Part shown: in pieces, positions 1 to 14,200 of the stretch
How positions within the stretch are numbered: the first letter of the stretch is position 1
Layout: every line of letters starts with the position of its first letter
NCBI GenBank assembly: GCA_002633005.1
Contig: NMRA01000498.1
Span: 243,668-307,667 of the forward strand
DNA length: 64,000 nucleotides
Source of the DNA: Phoronis australis
Lineage: Eukaryota > Phoronida > Phoronidae
Reading direction: 5' to 3'
Position numbers and translations under genes: made by a program
The notes under the pieces: model-generated
The model's database searches: none
Told to the model about the DNA's origin: nothing
Seen by the model: only the letters and a program-made list of their open reading frames with translations

Positions 1-1656
1 TGTCGCCCATGCATAATCGTCTTTCCCAACTTTCTTCCTTCCAGGCAAACTCGGAAACCAATTTTGGCGGGCAAATGTACTATCGTTTTTTCATATTTTG
101 CATAAAAGATACCGCAAGTAGTAACAAATAAATGCGTTGTCAGTTCAAATATCTGCGTAAATACTAAAACGGTATGCTCTTATGGACCACCACGGAAATA
201 AGTTTTTAGCTTTTTGGTGTTATCCAGATCGTGTACATAATTATTTTTTGAATTTTTCATCTTGTACCTTGTATTTATTATTGTATGTATTATTGTAATT
301 ATGTAAATTATGAAATAAATTAATCTAATCTAACTTGCCTTGTAGGTAGGGAGGAGACGGTGGCAGATGCCTGCCCTCTTACAAATGGGGGTGTGCCTCC
401 CCTAAAGTTAGTAATGGCAACACCTTTATAAGCCAGTTCTCCTGAATACTGCGATGGTGCTAGATCGCAGCAAATGCGCATCATTGGTGCAAACCATGTC
501 TTACGGGATGTACACTTTATATCTTCATACTTAGAATAATGTATAATGTGCGGAATAATAACAAAATAAAAATAGAGCCTCTTTAACTGTGTCAGTAACG
601 ATACCATCAAGACTAGTCAACTGACGTACCTTCAAATAGGGAAGTCAATGCAGTCAGGAAATTGGCAGAGTATTTTCAATTTACACGAAGCCGATTGCCT
701 AACGGAGGTAGCAACGAGGGTAGTGAGCTTTTGAAGCGGCAAAGCTAATTCTGTGATCAGTACACGTTTTGTTACATTAATCTTGTTATAATTTCCATTA
801 TAAACAGTGTTCTCTAGTTCGTTGTTAATTTATTTACGTATGTTATTCTTTTAATTCTATGAGTCCGTTCAAGGGTAATTTCAAACTCGTCAATTTTGCG
901 TGGTATTCGTCAATGAGGCATAAGTTACGGACATCTCAATAGGAGTCGCGATGGCTTGAATTCGTATTGTTTACTCCCCGTGTTTACACCCTCAAGACAG
1001 AGAGGTACCGCCATCCAATCAGATTATCAGTTTTCCTTCAGCGATCCTGGACTGGCTAGAGTCCTGTGGGTGAGCTCCATTTTCTCAAAGGGGTATTCAG
1101 TTACAAATCTCTTTTAAGCATATTAGATCATAGAACCAATTTACTTTAAATATTTTGATTTTCTTTTTACACCTGTATAAGTTTAAATGAATTGTAATGG
1201 GTCGGCAAAATCAAAGACAAAACTGCACGGATCAATACTAAAATAATTTGACACCCCTCTTTGGCGTAATGCCGACCCCTCAATTACTCGGTGGTAATAC
1301 GGAATCTTTAAGTTGTAGTGTCCCGCGGCGAGCGGTCCCTTTGATTCGGTAAGCATCTTGGCGTTTCATATTTTATTTTGCATTGTCTATGTGTATTTGA
1401 ATCAGACGATTAATAACGTGAGTGTAGTCATGTTTACTCCAGAACATATCCAACCTTTGCCGTGGTAACATCACGCGTTATTTTCGTAAAGCGGACGAAC
1501 ATACCTGCCTCTCGCGCCTGCTGGACTTTGATGTTAGCGAAAATTATTCAAAAGTTTTTTGATTGTTGATCTTCAGAGTTTGTTAAACATCTGACAGCCT
1601 TACTGTAAACACGTGTTCCTTATCAAGATCGCTTTTCTCTAAAAGAGACTTGGAAC
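1..1656. other. No gene seen; upstream flank of the legumain-like gene
   Basis: AT-rich sequence with only short reading frames that lack splice-site support or family resemblance. Around 340-420 there is a G/C-rich patch with runs of G and C like the MITE ends elsewhere in the window, but no clear terminal inverted repeat. The last few hundred bases presumably hold promoter elements of the gene that starts near 1688. Confidence 0.5.
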
Positions 1657-1663
1657 TATAAAG
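1657..1663 (+). promoter_or_regulatory. TATA box (TATAAAG) of the legumain-like gene
   Basis: TATAAAG is followed by a GC-richer stretch. About 30 bp downstream, near 1687-1690, a start of transcription would give a 5' leader of roughly 110 bp before the start codon chosen at 1797. The distance fits a TATA-dependent promoter. The call rests on motif and position only. Confidence 0.55.
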
Positions 1664-1796
1664 GCGAGGCCGACAATCGATAGAAGCCTTGGATTTTCAC
1701 GTGTTTTTTATTTTACTTAATCACTTTGCGTTTGATTTGTCTTCCCATAACATCGGACCCATGTATCTTTCAGAGCACAACTTCGTAGGACGCACC

Positions 1797-2271
1797 ATGA
1801 ACGCTATGGAGTATTGTGGTGTGAAACTGATCTTGTTTTACACATTTCACGTTTGTCTAGTTCTAAGTTATGTTCACGACGATGCGTCCGGTCGAATTAA
1901 CACTACCTACCAAGTCGTCTACAACCCAAATATCACAGCAAACGCCAAACAGATTCGCTGGGCTGAAACGGCATTTAACTTCATGACGACGCTTGACTGC
2001 AAATCTGTATTTTTCACCACGCCAAAAGTCTGCCAAGGTCTACTCACACTTCGACGCGAGGACGTTAATATTTATCTAGCAGACCCTTCGCCAGAGGGGA
2101 GATTTCTCGCTGTGCTCCCTGATGGCTCTCTTAGTCGCGCGGGATCCCACGATGGGGTTTTGGTCTTGGACCCCTATCCTCTTGCAAATTTCGGTCACCT
2201 GGTTATCGTGTTTTTCATCGATATGAACGTCCCCAGCGAAACGTGCAGAGCCCGTGGAGGTCTGACTAATG
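1797..2271 (+). CDS. Legumain-like gene, coding exon 1 (signal peptide and N-terminal domain)
   Basis: Encodes residues 1-158 plus one base. Start at 1797 chosen because A at -3 is favourable and the hydrophobic signal core lies at residues 9-26; 1806 (G at -3 and +4) would also work. The donor is GTAAGT at 2272. The N-terminal domain ends with a hydrophobic strand (GHLVIVFFIDMNV) followed by a Cys. I do not recognise this domain. Confidence 0.75.
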
Positions 2272-5200
2272 GTAAGTAATTTCCCTGCTTTTGGTACCAC
2301 TGTACATAAACCTTCCGAGGCATAATGTTTGCTCTACACTGGATGCGAAATCATCCAATTATGTTCCAAGTCGAATCACTGCACGTGCGACGTGCTGCTG
2401 CGTTGTATGAGACTATTTACCATTGGTGAAGCCAAAGATTACATACACGAGGAACAGAATCTCTGTATTTCACCAGATGTCTATCTTTTTTAAAATTGGG
2501 CACGTTTTTCTCAGTCTGTCCGGTAACCTGGCACTTCATTTGTGTTCAAGGAATAAAAAAGTAAATACGATTATTTTTTTGGAAGCAGTACACACAGGTT
2601 GATTTGAAGCTGAAGAAGGCCCCATGCTGTGACGGTTTACACTAAGCCCATTCTAGGATAATATCAATTTGTCAAGCGATAATAAATGAGGGCCGATTAC
2701 CTGACGAGATGCCTTTGATGTGCCGGCTAAAATCGCACGACAATTTGTCGCTAAATACAAACGCTTATTTGATGACGGGCTGTAGAGTGAACACACCTCT
2801 ACTCTGAAGTGAATCGTTGAATGAGTTTCCATTACAGAAAAGCGCTCGCTGTCACATATTTTTGACAAGGACACCACAGGTGATTTTTTTACCTGGACTT
2901 CTTACACGCTTAACCTTTGTGTTTGTTATCCAAACGCATTTGTTGTAAGATTTGTAGAAGCCTTTTGAATCTGTTAGGTAGACACGTGGTTCGACTTAGT
3001 CATTTAGTAAATAGTAAGTTAGACGCAAGCTCTCGGGGTAGTTACCGACAAGTTTCACCACAGCAAACAGATCGCTCGTCCAGTTGACGACACATCAGTT
3101 TTAAACATGTGTATTTTGTACGCAGATTAACTTTGATCCACTACCTGAACACGAAAACAGTTCCATTTTAAAGTGCCGACAACTTGAACTTTAATCAACG
3201 GTAACGTATTTTGAGGCAGTTAATAGCCACTTTATAAGATGGATACAACCAGGGAATTTGAACTCAATTTAGATTATATCAGTTTTTAACACGTACAGTC
3301 AAGCGTAAGGTCAGAGATAAAATGGCATCAAAGGAACCCGCTTAATTTTTTTGGTAAAACAGAACATTGACCTGTTATTCCCCTCTCGGATTTTCCCCTC
3401 GTTGTCGTTTTCTATAAGCGATTTAGACCCCACATTTAAATAATTTCTTTTCAATCGAAAATAACAGATTATCAGAGGCAGAGGAAATGCCTATTTATAC
3501 AAGTGTTAATAGACTATAAATTTCGAGAACGTTTTTATCGTTTTACATTCGATCTTTTAGACATAATGCAATAATTCATGCGTCTCAAACGCGAGCATAA
3601 ACGTACATTATTTGTCTCCATGCGTAAAAAATCGACAGGCGGAGCCAAATCGTATTCACCTTAACATCTGGAATGAGGACAGTAATTGGAGTCGGATGAT
3701 AATGGGAGGATGGACGCCCTCTCGGTGTGTTCGCGCTTTCGTGGGTAATCGTAATATGCCAAAACAGGCGGTTTTCTTTGATTTACAAAATGTACGCTGC
3801 GGAAATAAAAACATTCCAAGATCTTTGGGCTTTCGACAATCTGGAAACAAAATATCAGAGGGTAATTTTACCATGAAAAATTATCAGAATATCCGAGTTT
3901 TGACGGCTTTCGCTCGTCTCCTGTGTGTGTTGGCTTGGTTGCACAAATATACATCACCTGTATAAAGGCGGCTTGATTCTTTGATCTCTTAATTCGCGTC
4001 TTATTAGAACTAACCTTGTTTACGTTCTGTGAGTTGAATTGGCTTAGGTCCTCGTCAATGCAGCGACCAATTGAGTTTGTACAGCAGACGTGATATATTT
4101 GTCAATGCTGAACAAAACGGGTGTGAAATTGGGAGAGTTTCACAGAGCCCCGCCTCTGTAACTTCGTGCACTAAATGCCGGGTTTAGTAATAAATCTCCT
4201 TTCACGTCAGGCAAAGTCTTTTGTTGTTTGGTTAACTCCTAAACAATTCCTATTTGATTTAGGTGTTTGTTGTGATAAAGGTCCCACGGAGTTAGCTCAG
4301 AACAAACAGGAGAGCAGTTGCATGTAGTTGGAGTGGAGGTACCTTGAAAACACTACACCGGTTTTGAAAAATGATTACGTCTGATGCTGCGCCTCTTTGA
4401 TTTATTTAGATTCAACATATTTATGTCTGTAATACAGGCCTGTGTTGACTCGCTACTGCTAACGAAAATGACACGCACGTGACAACAATTTTCCGCGCCA
4501 TTTACGTAAAGTATTCCTTCCTAGCACAATTACAAAACTTGAATATTTGTTTGAAAGTAGCAAAAGTGTAAGGTTGTGTATCTATAATCGTACAACAATA
4601 ACAATGTTTCATATGCATATAGATATTGATTGCTCTTGCACTTTTAATCCTTCAGATGTCATGAGTTCAGCATGCCAATTTCCAGTTAGCAACACTGGTC
4701 TGCCGTGAGCTCTGGGAAAATTGTAGATACTAAGATATAAGTTAGTATGATCCAGTGCTACATGGCACTGAAATTTACCTGCCGATTTACGGCCCTTATC
4801 TTTGCAAAACATGTTGCTTGGACGAAGACAACATATGAATTAGAAGTTTGATTGTTTTCCAAGTTGAAATGTTTTTGGTTGAGCACCATAATACAAAAGA
4901 CACGTGAACAGGCACGCCTTTTGCGGAAGACAGGTCGATTAATTGAGTCTTAATGATTAAGATCTCTACGGGAATCTCAGCGTTCAGGAAATTTAGGTAC
5001 GAAATTCGTGTCTGATTACCAAAACAGCGAACTTCCTCTCGCGTTTTTGTCTAAAAATAACGAGTGCAAACTTCTCGACTTCGACATGCTCAAGGCCTAC
5101 CGATGAACCGGCGGAATGACGACGGGACACAGGTCGTCGCGTGCGGAAAAATGAGAGAAATCCTCTTTTCACCTCAATAGCGTATTCGACGTGCAGACAC

Positions 5201-8200
5201 GTTTTGACTCTTCAGTTATCGTGTTTCGTTTTTTTATTACAGTCTTATGTCCTGAATCCCCTTTTGTTTGAAAAACAATGCATTTCATTCAGATTGCGTT
5301 GAACTTGTGCGTTGAGAAGTCAGAAGTGAGGTGTTTCGAAAAGATTCACCCTAATGTATAAACTACTCTCACAGCGCTCCTTCAGGTCCTCCCAATACTT
5401 ATTTCCGCATGCATTCTCATCATTATGAATACATAGTTATGACTGACTAAACAAACTCAAATAGTCACCGAATCGACATCCAAGTGGTTCTTATCTTCAC
5501 CAGCCACTATCTGGTGTATAAGTGTATATTTATGTGACAACGCTGCTTAATCTTGAAACGAAAGCCAACGTATAATAGACTCATCGCCGGTGACATACGG
5601 TGGCCACATGTTGTTACAGCCAGGTGTGACTTTCTGTTCACCTGACTGTCGGCTGCTTTGATGTAATCTCCGCAGGTTACTGTCAGCCAGTTGTACTCTG
5701 CACTTAGTCGGTGACATGGTGTCTAATTTAGATTTGGTTGGCTACAGGTAAGGAATATCAACGCATCCTATTTCTTCCTAATTTGGGTTATCACGACGGG
5801 TAGATACGCCTTTTCTTTTATCTTCGCTTACAAATTGTTAGTGGTCTGAAAACGATTATCCCCAGGGAGGTTACGGAGCATTATGTCATACAATGCCTTG
5901 GCAAGTGAGTAGTTTGCACAAGTACAATTCTGCCCTCTCGTAAAGGAAAACTTAGCCCGAAATACCATAACTAGACTGCAAGAGAACTGTCAGAGGCGTC
6001 GAATTTTCACATTAGCACAAATTTGTAATACGAAATCCTCGTACTGCTGTAAGTTAAGGACTAGAGTAGCGAGTCAATATGAATAACAAGTAGAAAGGGG
6101 AAACCATGTAACTTGTTAAATTGTCTGTTAACAACAGTGACTATGAGATATGTGCATAAGTTGCCCTGAGCAATGCAAGTCTTTAATTATTCAGTCTTTT
6201 ATGGTCACCATTAATATATAGTCCCTGCGACTGAATTTTTGTGAAATAACACCATCGAATATTTTGTATCAGTGCCGAGTTCAACATTTATCCCTGAAAC
6301 ACTTTCAGTGAGATATTCTGTACATTCACTTGTTTACCAAAGCCATTGTGTGAAAGCGTGGCGGATCTAGGCAGGGCTCAGGCTTTCCCTAAGACTACAG
6401 GGCTAGTTCGTCTCTCCACGGTCAAAAGTCTACGCAGTTATTCTCACTAAAGTACCTATGAACCCGTGTTCAATAAAATAAATGGATCTTTTCTCTTAAA
6501 CATCTTACTGCTACAAAACTAATCTCAACTTGGGCATAACTCTGATTAGACATGGATTTGGGGTTTGGAAATTATGACAGTCGGCTATTGATTGAGATCG
6601 ACCTCGGCGCTTAAAGTAACCCGCCGTGAAACGTCTGAGGCAATGGTAGGCTGTCAGAAGTTTCCACGTTCAGGAATCAACTTTAATTTGGCTATGCAAC
6701 AATCTGAGACCAGTTGTATAATCAGAAGTTAGTTTTTTGTGAAGAAGGGCGGGTTCATAGCCGCTTTAAATCTACTTACGTGAAAGTTATTTCTTAAACT
6801 TGGCTGTATGTTTTTAATTTATTGTATTGAACTAAAGAATAGTCTGAATTGGGCATTGCTTAAGAAGTTTTTAGTTTGAACTGTGAAGGAATACTACTCT
6901 TCTAGGTTTAGTTTTCAACCAGAGGAAATAATCCAATTCAATAACGCACTCGAGAGTGATATTTTATGCAGTTATGTCTCATACACTTTCATGATATTTT
7001 ATTTTTAGTCAGGGAAGGCAAATTTTCTAACCGTTGAACAGGAAAAAATAATCTGCTGTGTTTCCACTTGTATGAACTGGCGGTTTAAAATAGCTTTCAC
7101 ATTCCTAAGATCTCACATTTCAACAAGATCGGCGAAGTCGCCGAAGACGGGCGCTGTGAGGGAAACGTTTTAAAAGAAATCCGTGAAGTTGTGATTGCTA
7201 ATCGGGGAATTAGTTTCGGTACTATTGATATTTTTGTAATAATGGCTAATTTTCAGGACGCAGCATGAGCGCATACGTTCTACCAATGTTTACGTTTTTA
7301 TTTTTGCAGTCCAGCGCTCCAATATAAAAGATAGTGTCCCGTGACCAAAACAGTGAGCGCTTTCTTTCGTCCAAGTACATGTTCTTTGCTAAGAGCTGTG
7401 TGTGATTGTGCCTTTTATCGCTATACATGTATGTCATTCTCCTTGTACGCCACTTGAAAGACTTCACTTTTTCAAACGAAAGTTCAATATCTGATTTAAT
7501 TTAGATACTGTAATTACCATTTACGCCATAAGTATTGGAACCGACTGATGTCGCCAAAACATCATGTCCAATTAGGGGGTCAGTCGGTGCAGTCTCGGCA
7601 GAATTTTTTATGATTACTGACTTAATGCGGACATTACGTTTTAAAATAGAAGCTATATTTGTTTAATAACTGGCACAGACATTAAGTAATTATCACGTGG
7701 TTGTCCAAAATTACTTTAACGCTTTTAACTTCCGTTTTTCGGTGAATAACTTGACAGCGGCCTGACTCGGCCGGTTCGTCGTCGACCATTAAAAAACAAC
7801 GTGCGGTTATCCTACACGCGACTGCGTATTTGTTCAAATACTTGTAACTCTCACACATAACACCTGATCGCATATTTGTTGTGAGTTCTCAATTACTCTA
7901 TTTACGTTATCTTTTTGAATTTCACATACGTTTGTTTATGTATTTCTATCCACGTTTCGACCCTTTTTAATGTGGCAGCAGCCCAGCGCATGGATACAGT
8001 TTTTGGCAGAGTACTTGCCCATTGACTGCACATTCGTGGCAGTGGGGATTGGTAAACCCAGGTGGAATTTTAATCCGCGTGCGCGTCTCATCCGAGTCAA
8101 GTAGCTAGTCTCTGGTCAGCCGCAGGGAGCTTTGGCTTTACTCGCATTGTGTTGGAAGCCCACATTTAAACAGATCAGTTTTGTTGGGTACATTAAGGGG

Positions 8201-11200
8201 TGGGCGTCTCCTCTTGACCGCCAGAGTCGAGTGGTCATTTTAGATCTCATTTCGTGAATTCGAACGATTACATTACGATGTCCTTTTGTGCTGCCAGCCA
8301 GTGCACGACACAAATGTACTCGAATGCGCACTCGGAAGTCTGGAGTTTGCTTCCGGTCAATGTTCTTGAAGAAATGAATGTTTGTTGATCGTCGTGATTG
8401 GTTCTGCATCTTGGGAAAAAGATGCCAACACTCTTAATTGCAATATCTTTTTTTTCTTGTAGGAGGAAGCGAGTGTTTGACAGTTGCCCTGAAAAACAGA
8501 TGCAAGAATATTTTACAGAGAAGACGGCGTGTGCGCGATTTACCAGACTCTCGACGAATGCGGAAGTTTGCGAGGCGTTGCGAGATAAACTTTTTGCCGT
8601 TGGTGCATTTCGTGAATGACGTCAGTGAGGGTCGTACACAGGAGTTGATATGCAGAGACAATATACCTAATTTCGGTTCTTGTCCGGCCCTGAGGCCAAT
8701 CAACGAAAGTACAGAACTTATTTGTAATCCAATTAGAGACAACACGAGACGGTGCGAAACTACTCACGAAACAGTGCAGACGAAGTGCCGGGTATTTGAA
8801 ATCTGCGATCAAGCACTTGTACTATCTGGTGGATGGAACAGAGAGGCTAGCTTACTACGTCACAAGGAAAACGCCGTCGGAGTCTATCGTCTGCTGAGGA
8901 AAAATGGTTTTCACAAAAACAACATCAAGGTGTTCTTCGCTAACGGAATGTCAGGTGGAATACCAGGTATGTATTAGTATTTGAGTAAAATACCGGAAAT
9001 AAAAAGTATAGTTATTATTGTTACAATTATTACTACTGCGATGTTGTTATTATTTATTAAAAATTGTTGTCATTATTGTTGTTGATATTGTTATTTGTCT
9101 CATTTTTAACAAAGCAGAATTGCACCAATGGTGTTATGCGCTCCAGAACAATAGGAACTCTACGGGTGCCTTAACTTGCATTTGAGTTGAGCAATGACCC
9201 CCAGGATTTGCTATTGTCTATTGCAAAGAATGTATGCCCAACTTGTTCAGAATATTTCTTTATCTAAGGTGTGCTCGATTATAAAGCAAGGATTTAGCTT
9301 GTTATGTACATGTGCACGTGACGATCTCGCGAAGACTTGCCTGATCGCGTTCGCAAGTTTCCTGCTATGCGCGCATCCAGTTAAAAATGGGGAGCCCGAA
9401 TTTTTGAGAATGTGGAGCTTTTACCAAGATTCACTGGGTACATTCAGATCTATGAATTGTGGATTTGTCTAATTTTTGTTGTTCTTGCCTTTTTAGTGGA
9501 TTTTTGTCTCGTTTTCTATTTTTTCTGTGTTTTTGTTTCTCTGAGGCGGACCTTTTTACCAATTTCGCATGTCTACACAACGCAACCCTGTTTCGTGTGT
9601 TCTATACCGCGGTGGAAATGAATGCATATTCGAAAATACTTCCTGTTCATTAACAACGGTGGAATAACATCCTTTCGGTAAAAATCTTTCCGCTAGATCC
9701 GTCAGTAGTATTCGTCGTAAATGCAAACGGGACTCGTCAGTCGACGAAAAATGATGAGAAAATGCCAGTCAAAGACAAACCTACAATGGCGCGGTTTGAC
9801 TCCATGGATGATTTCATTCATTCTGTAAAATGGAGCGTTGTTGTGTTGGCAAAACAGTAATAAAACTTTGAATAGACTCATCAACATGCTTGGTTGATCA
9901 AGATGGCTTCGGTGGGTGCATCGGTGCGTTTGATGGGGTTGGTTGAGTTCTTTGATGCACAGGTATGGCGAGATTGGACCGAGTGCAGCGGCTGATTTCA
10001 GTGGGTCTTTGCCATGAGAATTTCTACCGTGCCCTTTGTAGTGCGTCGTTTGATCACAGAAGTTTGGACGTCCAGTGATACAAACAGGCGTAACAAAAAT
10101 GGAAACAACGGAAAGCAGTCAATTTCATAACTCCACCTACATGATCATAGTGAATTGTTCATTGATCTAAAACAACTTAAAACGACATGAAAGTCGACGC
10201 CTAATTTAGGGCATTTGAAGTTGCGCTCCTGTTGACACAAACCTTGAATTAATTGTGAGAGAAAACCAACTTAAAACGACACGAAAGTTGGCGCTAAATT
10301 TTGTGAATATCGTGTTTTGAATTGTAACACTGAATGTCACTAAATAAGAAAGAAAAATATCTCTAAGGAAATCAAATAGCGTGTTGCATTGTTGAATTAA
10401 TATGAATGCAATCGACTGCATTTCACCACTTAGACGCACTCTTTGTAAAGCAAGTTGGCTTTGTCTTGCTTTTGTTTTCTAATAAGGCAACATCTTTGAC
10501 AAGTATTAATGAATCCATTTCTTATGTCAATCAACAAAATTAGTGGCTTTTAAAGTCGAGAATCCTGTAACAATCTAATTAAGGGTCTTGTCGACCGCTT
10601 TGATTGTGATCACAAGTTGGAAAATTTTAAACTGACGCCAGGAACGAAATATGCCTACGGCTTAGCACAGATACGCATAGCATCAAAGAAATGTCTACTT
10701 TAAACCTAAACCGGTGTATTTTGACTGAAAATCGTGTGGATCGGGTTCACACAGACCCGGCGTCTGTAGACCAGCCTTCAGAGCGCCATAATGAGGGCCT
10801 TTGATCGCACTACTTTTTGTCACTAATTCTATGGAATGCTTTTCAGTCGATTTGTTTTATCACGAGAATACGCGCGGATTTCTGTCTTGTAAGCCGTTGT
10901 TTATCACTTCAATTCAATCTAATAACTTTTAGAAGTGAAGTATTCTGTCGCCGATGTAGGACGCCCTCTCGCGTTTGCCAGTTCCAGCTGAACGCACTTA
11001 CGGAACAATTAGATTGTAATTAATAGACGCTTCAAGGCATGCGCCTGTGACTTTTACAACCAGCCATCACTTTTAATAACCGTTGAAAACCCTCGACTAG
11101 TGTTGAAGATTCTTTGATAACTGATCGAGAGATGTTTTCTAAAATTGTAATACTGGTTAGCTTGGCAATGTGAGAAGTCGTAAAATCCCAAGTTACTGAT

Positions 11201-14200
11201 ACACCGTAGTAAACTGTCCATTCAGTAATCTGCGCCGATATATTTTCCCGGAAATTCGTTGTTTTGTTGCCATTTACTTGTAAACATCCTCATAAATTCA
11301 AATAACTTGTATAATCACGTCTAGATCTCTGAGGTCGTAGTGTAGTACCGCTTGTTTGTGGATAAAAGCGGTTTAGTTGGTGGGAGTTTGTTTACGATCT
11401 GGGTTTTGTTTTCGATGACGCAACTTTTGCAACAGCAAGTATTTGATATGGCGCTGGTATTTTCGTCGTCTGAAGATCAATAAACAGGCACCTTCGCTCC
11501 TTTCATGACTTAGTCACAACATGAGGGTCACTAATTTCACCGTTTACAGCGCTACACAATGTACTGTGATTGCTCTGTAATTAAACACATAGATGCATTT
11601 CATAACCTAACTTTTGATTCAACGTGTAATTCGCGAAAGCGAAGTCCTATGATAATTCAGCGTTTAGTTACAAAGCGGTGGAAACTGTTGGAGGCGCCTC
11701 TGAATCTCAGCTACAAAGTTTTAAATCCCAATCTCGGACATGTACGCACCAAATCCGAATACAATGCTTCCGATTCGCGCCTCTAAACTCCACTCACCCG
11801 CCGAAATTGTTTCATACATGGTGACCAACCTCTAGTCCTGGATCAAACTCCAGTCCAGTGACCACTTTTGGGTGGAGCCCGGATCTGGTCTAAGACTTGG
11901 GTTCAAAGGATCATAGTTGGAGTTTAGGGGCGCAGCCATGCACTCGTTTCACCCTGTTACAGGCCCAATGAAAGATATTGGACGGTTACTTAAATTTCTA
12001 AAATATTGCCTCTCGCGTGCGATCAGGAAAATGAAGCATGTTAGCCACTGCGGAGCAAAGAGTTCGTGCTTTCTTCTGAGTAAAACCCGACTGCTCCCTA
12101 AAAGTACGCTGTTATAACGGAGGCGTCGTACCGTCTTGTCGGGTGAGGCAAGCTCAAGGATCTTAAGTGTCATAAAAACGTATTGATGTCGCGCCTTTTG
12201 GTTTTAAACATGTATCGTTTGCAAAAAGCTAGAAAACGATAAGGTTATGAACAGATGAAAGTCTTTTTTTAAACTGAACCAACCAAGTGATGGCACGCGC
12301 GCAGACAAGTGTCGAAGTATTCAGCAATTTAACGGCGTAGTGTCGTTGATTAGAGTGAACGTATGTAATAAGGCGAGCAATTCTTTGGCGGAAAATAGCA
12401 AAGGTCTCTTTTTATGAATGAACTAACTTCACGCAGCAACTCGAGTAATCTTCAGCACTGCTTCGATGATTTTGTGATTGTTTTTCAACCAGTTAGAGAA
12501 AACAAACCGCATTTTTAATGTAGAAAATACCCTTTCATGAACTTAGTGCTGTCCGCCCATGGAGCTCACAGCCGGGCATTCTTCTATTGGAAAGGTGATC
12601 AAAGCAGGGGGCTCTTTACGCTTAATGTTCACTTGATTTTCAAGCAACGAGAGATGAAAGAGCTGGAAAGTAAACATGTCCAGATGTGCAACTATTCGCA
12701 TTTGATCGCCTTACTCCAAAGACCACGGCTTTGGGCAATGATCTCATGCCTTCCTGCGCTGTAAACAGGCCGCGTTTGTGAATTGCCGCCATTAGCTAGT
12801 TCGATTTTAGCGTGTGACACGTCAATAATTGGTCGGATGTGCAAGACCTTGGCTGCGTTACTTTCGAGACCTAAGCATTTCTCTATCACGCTAGTGTGAT
12901 CAGGTGCTTCGCTTGTATTGCGTCACGGTGGCAAAGTCTTGCGTTTTCACGAGATTAAATGTATACTTAAAATAGTTTACAATCGAAACAGAATTGTGAA
13001 ATGTGTGTACCCGTTCCATTCAAAGCGAAGATTTTTCGTAACTCAAACGTGCGAAATTTCATGGTTCTCCATGGCAACAATTCATCTATATGTATTCATC
13101 ATTGATACAATGAAATGTTCCCATCATTTGTAGTTAACTGAAACATAGAGCAGAAAAAGCTCGGGATTTTTGACATGCTCAAAGCCTTAAGAAAATTTAT
13201 GCGCAACAAGTCTGCGCTTTGGCTGTTTACGACGGAAATATTATTCAATAAAATATTAATGTTTTAAATGTCGTGAATGTAGTGAAATAACACATACTGT
13301 TATACTTTGGCTTTTAGGTGATCTTAGAACTCCACCGTTTCTTCTTTTGCCTTGTAGACTCAGCGGAAGATTTAAACCCTCAGACGGTGTATCCAGCAGC
13401 CATGAAGCTGGCCATGCGATACCATACGAAAAAGATGTGCGAAAGCCCCCACTGCGTGGACAGCCTAGTTGTATACATGAACGGACCTTCTAGAACAGAT
13501 GGTAGCATGCTCCTGTGGGATGCGAACCATAATGGACTGGTAAGTCACCTCTCCGCGTTAATCGTCTTCATGAAACATTCAAGTTCTTGTCCCTGAGCCT
13601 ATTTCCTGGTAATGGGGCGGCCTTCGTTTCTCGCGCATAATGTGGCAGATATATACATATATGTATGCATAGTTGGCTAGTGAAAACATCGTGCAAGTTC
13701 TCGATTTGGAGGTAAACCCAGTGTTGGCAGTTTGGCAATAATTGTGTTCAATAAATGGACTCATATTGGTTTTGACCATGACAGTGCTGAACTGCAGCTT
13801 TCAAGATCAAAACGGTCTGGCCTAACATAATATAACACAAATTTCAAATCCAGTAATTCGATGTCTTTCTCAAGATACTCATTATCATTATGTCTGATTT
13901 ATCTGCTTCTCCGGTTATCGCAGTCTATCTACAACATCAAAGAACCGCCGTCTTCATAGATTTTTAATTGTTGCTTTAGTCAGCTACTTATTCGCTATCT
14001 AATGATTAATACTAGCTGATGAGTGAGATGTCTTAGCGCAAAGTAAATCGTCCGACTTCTAGAATCAACATCCGCTAATTCGAACACGCCCGGCATTTCG
14101 TTTAGCAATCTGGGTAAATGGCTACTCAAGAAAACAGGCTATGAATTTCACTTTACCATATGCTCACACGAAGTAATGAAAGAGAGCGTTTTAATGGATT

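Noticed and set aside
3612-3965. 117-codon open frame in intron 1 of the legumain-like gene
   Set aside because: No motif, splice support or family resemblance; a length that arises by chance in sequence of this size.
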